Source: CAZQEZ01 sp964592475 (lineage in GTDB: Bacteria; Bacteroidota; Bacteroidia; Cytophagales; Cyclobacteriaceae). From it: DNA of 9,394 bases. Shown here one piece after another: positions 7,181 to 9,394 of this stretch. The stretch lies in contig CAZQEZ010000150.1 in NCBI GenBank assembly GCA_964592475.1, positions 1 to 9,394 of the forward strand, written 5' to 3'. The notes under the pieces are model-generated. The model worked only from the letters and a program-made list of their open reading frames with translations, did not search any database and was not told the DNA's origin. Made by a program: the position numbers and the translations under genes. Each line of letters begins with the position of its first letter. The first letter of the stretch is position 1.

Positions 7181-8025
7181 TGCATGTAATCAAAATGTTT
7201 ATGAATAAAAAAAATAATAGTATTACCGAACAAGCATCTAATTACAATCACCTGGAAAGCAAATCAAGTTTGGAATTGCTTCAACTTATTAATAATGAAG
7301 ATGCTAAAATTGCGGCTGCTGTGCAAAAAACGATTCCCGTGATTAGTCAATTTATTGATGCTTTTACCGATATTTTCATAGCCGGCGGAAGACTATTTTA
7401 TATAGGTGCCGGCACAAGTGGTAGATTGGGTATTTTGGATGCGTCAGAAATTCCGCCTACTTATGGTTTGGATTATAATAGAGTGATTGGCATTATAGCA
7501 GGTGGTGATGAAGCCATCAGAAAAGCAGTTGAATTTGCTGAAGACGATACAGTACAAGGTTGGAAAGATTTACAGAAGTTTAATATTGATCATAAGGATG
7601 CTGTAGTAGGCATTACGGCATCTGGCGAAACCCCATATGTAATAGGTGCAATAAAAATGGCGAGAGAGCATGGGATAATGACGGTTGGTATTTCCAATAA
7701 TCCTGAAAGCACATTGTCAAAATTAACAGATTACCCACTGGAAGCTGTTGTAGGCCCTGAGTTTGTAACTGGAAGCACTAGAATGAAGGCGGGAACGGCC
7801 CAAAAATTAATCTTAAATATGATTTCCACTACACTAATGATCAGAATTGGCAAAGTTGAAGATAATAAAATGGTGAATATGCAGCTTTCCAATAATAAAC
7901 TCGTTGATAGGGGGGCTAAGATGCTGATGGAGAATTTACAGTTAGATGAAGCAGCGGCTCATCAATTACTCCAACAATTTGGTTCAGTAAAGGAAGCGAT
8001 GAGTAAATTTAAAAAAGCAAAGTAA
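7180..8025 (+). CDS. murQ: N-acetylmuramic acid 6-phosphate etherase
   Basis: MurQ cleaves the D-lactyl ether of MurNAc-6-phosphate in the cytoplasm, yielding GlcNAc-6-phosphate and D-lactate, and so feeds wall sugar into amino-sugar metabolism. The 281-residue product carries the SIS-domain signatures GGRLFYIGAGTSGRLGILDA (69-88), SEIPPTYG (89-96), IIAGGDEAIRKAVEFAEDD (105-123), GITASGETPYV and GPEFVTGSTRMKAGTAQK. Glu90 and Asp122 align with the E. coli catalytic Glu83 and Asp115, so the enzyme should be active. The C-terminal region is short, as in other Bacteroidota MurQ proteins of about 270 residues, and not a truncation. The start at 7180 is supported by the TAATG overlap with the regulator and by AGGAGGT upstream. 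Internal ATGs at 7195 and 7201 would give an N-terminus closer in length to the family, so the first 5-7 residues are doubtful. Confidence 0.95.
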   Translation: MHVIKMFMNKKNNSITEQASNYNHLESKSSLELLQLINNEDAKIAAAVQKTIPVISQFIDAFTDIFIAGGRLFYIGAGTSGRLGILDASEIPPTYGLDYNRVIGIIAGGDEAIRKAVEFAEDDTVQGWKDLQKFNIDHKDAVVGITASGETPYVIGAIKMAREHGIMTVGISNNPESTLSKLTDYPLEAVVGPEFVTGSTRMKAGTAQKLILNMISTTLMIRIGKVEDNKMVNMQLSNNKLVDRGAKMLMENLQLDEAAAHQLLQQFGSVKEAMSKFKKAK

Positions 8026-8163
8026 CCCGACAGGTGCTTTTCAAAAAATGTTTCATTTATTTATGATAAATAGCCCTTTGATCGGTTAGATTGGTGCATT
8101 ATATCCACCAACCCCATAATAAGATAACCTTTTTAATCACAACTGCTATCATTACTTCATAAA

Positions 8164-8192
8164 AAAACCCAGGTTCATTACACCCGGGTTTT
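8164..8192. terminator. Bidirectional terminator between murQ and the convergent lipoprotein gene
   Basis: AAAACCC (8164-8170) pairs with GGGTTTT (8186-8192). The stem continues after one A-C mismatch through GGT (8172-8174) and ACC (8182-8184), with a 7-base loop. On the minus strand the stem runs into seven T residues (complement of A at 8161-8167), which suits the gene ending at 8221. On the plus strand it ends in four T residues and serves murQ less strongly. The rest of 8026-8163 shows no gene or clear structure. Confidence 0.8.
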
Positions 8193-8220
8193 ATGATTTA
8201 GGTTCAAATGTGATTTCAAA

Positions 8221-9213
8221 TTAATCTTCAGGAGCTATTACCAGTACATCAATTTCTGTAACGTAAGGTGGATTTTGATCATCATCGGCTTCCTTGATGA
8301 TTTTGATCAAGCCTATAAATGAACCCCCTTCTTTTTCCGGATCAGTTTCAAACGCAAGCACATCGCCATCAATTAAAAAATGCTGATAAAAAGAACCTGC
8401 AACTTCATCATAAGCAGATTCGATAATGGATACCGCCTCATCGGAAGTGGGGTCGATATTATCAAACTCGCTATCAGTCAAATTTGAAAGATTTAATCTT
8501 GTCATATTTGTAAGACTCCACTCGGTTTTTCCAAATTTTATGGGATATTCTGATGGTGATGAAATTCGATTATTATTCTGATCAATAATAAAATTAAATC
8601 CGAAATCAATGTCATCATATTGTGAAGTGCTTAGAATTTCAGCCATTGACCTGCGTTCGCCTATGTTTGTACTAAAGAAGGCTTTTGCATTTTCATCCTG
8701 AGGATCTGCTGGTGATTCTAAAGTTATATTAGTAAATTTATTGACTTTCAAAGATCGTGGAGTTACCAATACTGTTACCTCTTCAGTGGTTCTTTGTTCT
8801 TCTTTATCTTCCGCTTCAAAGGTAAATACCCATTCTCCTTCAAAACTAACATCGGTTCGCAAAACGATTGTCAGCTCTGCTTTTGTTTCATCAGGGTTCA
8901 ATGAAACATCATCTGAGGTATATTCAGTATCGATAGGAAGATCAGCGGGTGCTCCATCCAAAGTAGCACTTAGTCTTAACACCTCAAAAATTGCGGGAGT
9001 TGTGACTTCTACCTCAAAATTTAATAGTTGTCTCGATGGGATTTCAATTGCTCCATTAGCATTAAAATTATTAGAAGATGTAATTTCAATCGTAGGCTTA
9101 GTTGGGTCTGTATTAACATCATCATCAGAACAGCTGCTAAAAGCAACAGATAAGGCAATAAAAGCTAGCGAAGCCATGCAGTAGGACAGAAATAATTTTG
9201 TTTTTTGTAACAT
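8221..9213 (-). CDS. Predicted surface-exposed lipoprotein of unknown function
   Basis: The 330-residue product begins with a lipoprotein signal peptide (hydrophobic 13-25, Cys28 in FSSC). SDDD follows directly, matching the acidic surface-export signal described for Bacteroidota lipoproteins, so display on the outer face is likely. Residues about 39-151 form a beta-rich, immunoglobulin-like domain (PTIEITSS, FEVEVTTPA, EGEWVFTFEAED). Residues about 156-330 form a second domain with KAFFSTNIGERRSMAEI (177-193), DDIDFGFNFI (200-209), SPSEYP (219-224), WSLTNMTRLNLS (232-243) and GDVLAFETD near 283-291, then GLIKI. That arrangement recalls, from memory, a recurring domain of uncharacterised Bacteroidota lipoproteins, but I cannot name a family. 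It is convergent with murQ and separated by a strong terminator, so it need not belong to the amino-sugar locus. It may share a transcript with the partial gene upstream. Confidence 0.85.
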   Translation of the reverse strand: MLQKTKLFLSYCMASLAFIALSVAFSSCSDDDVNTDPTKPTIEITSSNNFNANGAIEIPSRQLLNFEVEVTTPAIFEVLRLSATLDGAPADLPIDTEYTSDDVSLNPDETKAELTIVLRTDVSFEGEWVFTFEAEDKEEQRTTEEVTVLVTPRSLKVNKFTNITLESPADPQDENAKAFFSTNIGERRSMAEILSTSQYDDIDFGFNFIIDQNNNRISSPSEYPIKFGKTEWSLTNMTRLNLSNLTDSEFDNIDPTSDEAVSIIESAYDEVAGSFYQHFLIDGDVLAFETDPEKEGGSFIGLIKIIKEADDDQNPPYVTEIDVLVIAPED

Positions 9214-9250
9214 GATTTTATTATTTAATTTTAATGATTAAATGCATTTA

Positions 9251-9291
9251 CCTAAAAAATGGAGGCTATACAATTACCTCCATCTCTTAGG
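9251..9291 (-). terminator. Hairpin with T-tract, terminator of the gene at the right edge
   Basis: ATGGAGG (9259-9265) pairs with CCTCCAT (9277-9283) around an 11-base loop. An outer CCTAA (9251-9255) can pair with TTAGG (9287-9291). Read on the minus strand, the inner stem is followed by a run of T (complement of A at 9254-9259), the form of an intrinsic terminator. It lies about 30 bases after the stop at 9312 and about 40 bases before the lipoprotein start. An alternative pairing, ACCTC (9276-9280) with GAGGT (9295-9299), is also possible. Confidence 0.6.
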
Positions 9292-9311
9292 TGAGAGGTT
9301 TTGATGATCTT

Positions 9312-9394
9312 TTACTCACAAGGAACAAATAGATTTTCGGTAGAACTAGCGATATTTTGTATTAAATATACTCCACTTCCATCATTTTCAACCA
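9312..9394 (-). CDS. C-terminal end of an unidentified protein, cut by the window edge
   Basis: On the minus strand a reading frame is open from the window edge to a TAA at 9314-9312, giving 26 complete codons that end in ENLFVPCE and include GSGVYLIQN. The composition is that of a normal protein, and a hairpin with a T-tract follows the stop at the expected distance. The lipoprotein gene downstream is in the same direction. Too little is present to assign a family; a beta-rich exported protein is only a guess from the composition. Confidence 0.55.
   Translation of the reverse strand, partial: VENDGSGVYLIQNIASSTENLFVPCE

Noticed and set aside
7180..8025. MurQ possibly truncated at the C-terminus compared with the 298-residue E. 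coli protein
   Set aside because: Bacteroidota MurQ proteins are normally about 270 residues with a short C-terminal helical tail, and the catalytic Glu and Asp are present.
8741..9184. Open frame of 147 codons on the plus strand within the lipoprotein gene
   Set aside because: It is rich in Ser and Val in the pattern of an antisense shadow, whereas the minus-strand frame has a full lipoprotein signal and coherent domains.
1..9394. Undescribed defence, CRISPR or mobile system
   Set aside because: No arrays, transposase, integrase, nuclease or toxin-antitoxin-like genes are visible; all complete genes except the lipoprotein at 8221-9213 belong to transport, hydrolysis, regulation and amino-sugar families.

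Overview
The window looks like chromosome from a free-living member of the Bacteroidota, most likely of the Cytophagales type. The signs are a SusC/SusD pair, lipoproteins with Bacteroidota-style signal peptides (one followed by Cys-Ser-Asp-Asp-Asp), AT-rich DNA, almost no Shine-Dalgarno sequences, and a TAnnTTTG-type -7 promoter box. The genus cannot be told from the sequence alone.

Layout. Positions 1-44 hold a compound hairpin just past the susD stop, probably a terminator. A minus-strand arm follows: susD-like (65-1396), susC-like (1415-4378) and a GHL10-family lipoprotein (4633-6192, possibly to 6270). The 254-base gap between susC and the GHL10 gene is very AT-rich. It holds a good -7 box for susC, an inverted repeat immediately upstream of that box, and a second long AT-only inverted repeat. 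The 6193-6430 region is a divergent control region with repeated TGCA-N6-TGC boxes. The plus-strand arm is a DeoR-family regulator (6431-7180) joined to murQ (7180-8025) by a one-base stop/start overlap. A bidirectional-looking terminator at 8164-8192 ends this arm and also serves a minus-strand lipoprotein of unknown function (8221-9213). Upstream of that lipoprotein, a hairpin with a T-tract follows the C-terminal end of another minus-strand gene (9312-9394, cut by the window edge).

How the genes fit together. MurQ removes the lactyl ether from MurNAc-6-phosphate, and GHL10 proteins include E. coli DigH (YddW), a hydrolase of amidase-denuded peptidoglycan glycan strands. With a SusCD importer and a phosphosugar-type DeoR regulator beside them, the most economical reading is a polysaccharide-utilization-like locus for peptidoglycan sugars (MurNAc or GlcNAc-MurNAc fragments). 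The outer-membrane pair and hydrolase lie on one side of a shared operator region, and the regulator and cytoplasmic etherase on the other. The kinase and inner-membrane transporter that the route needs are not in the window and may lie beyond its left edge.

No tRNA, rRNA, CRISPR array or insertion sequence was seen. The individual families are known. The less ordinary parts are the combination and the operator-like architecture.
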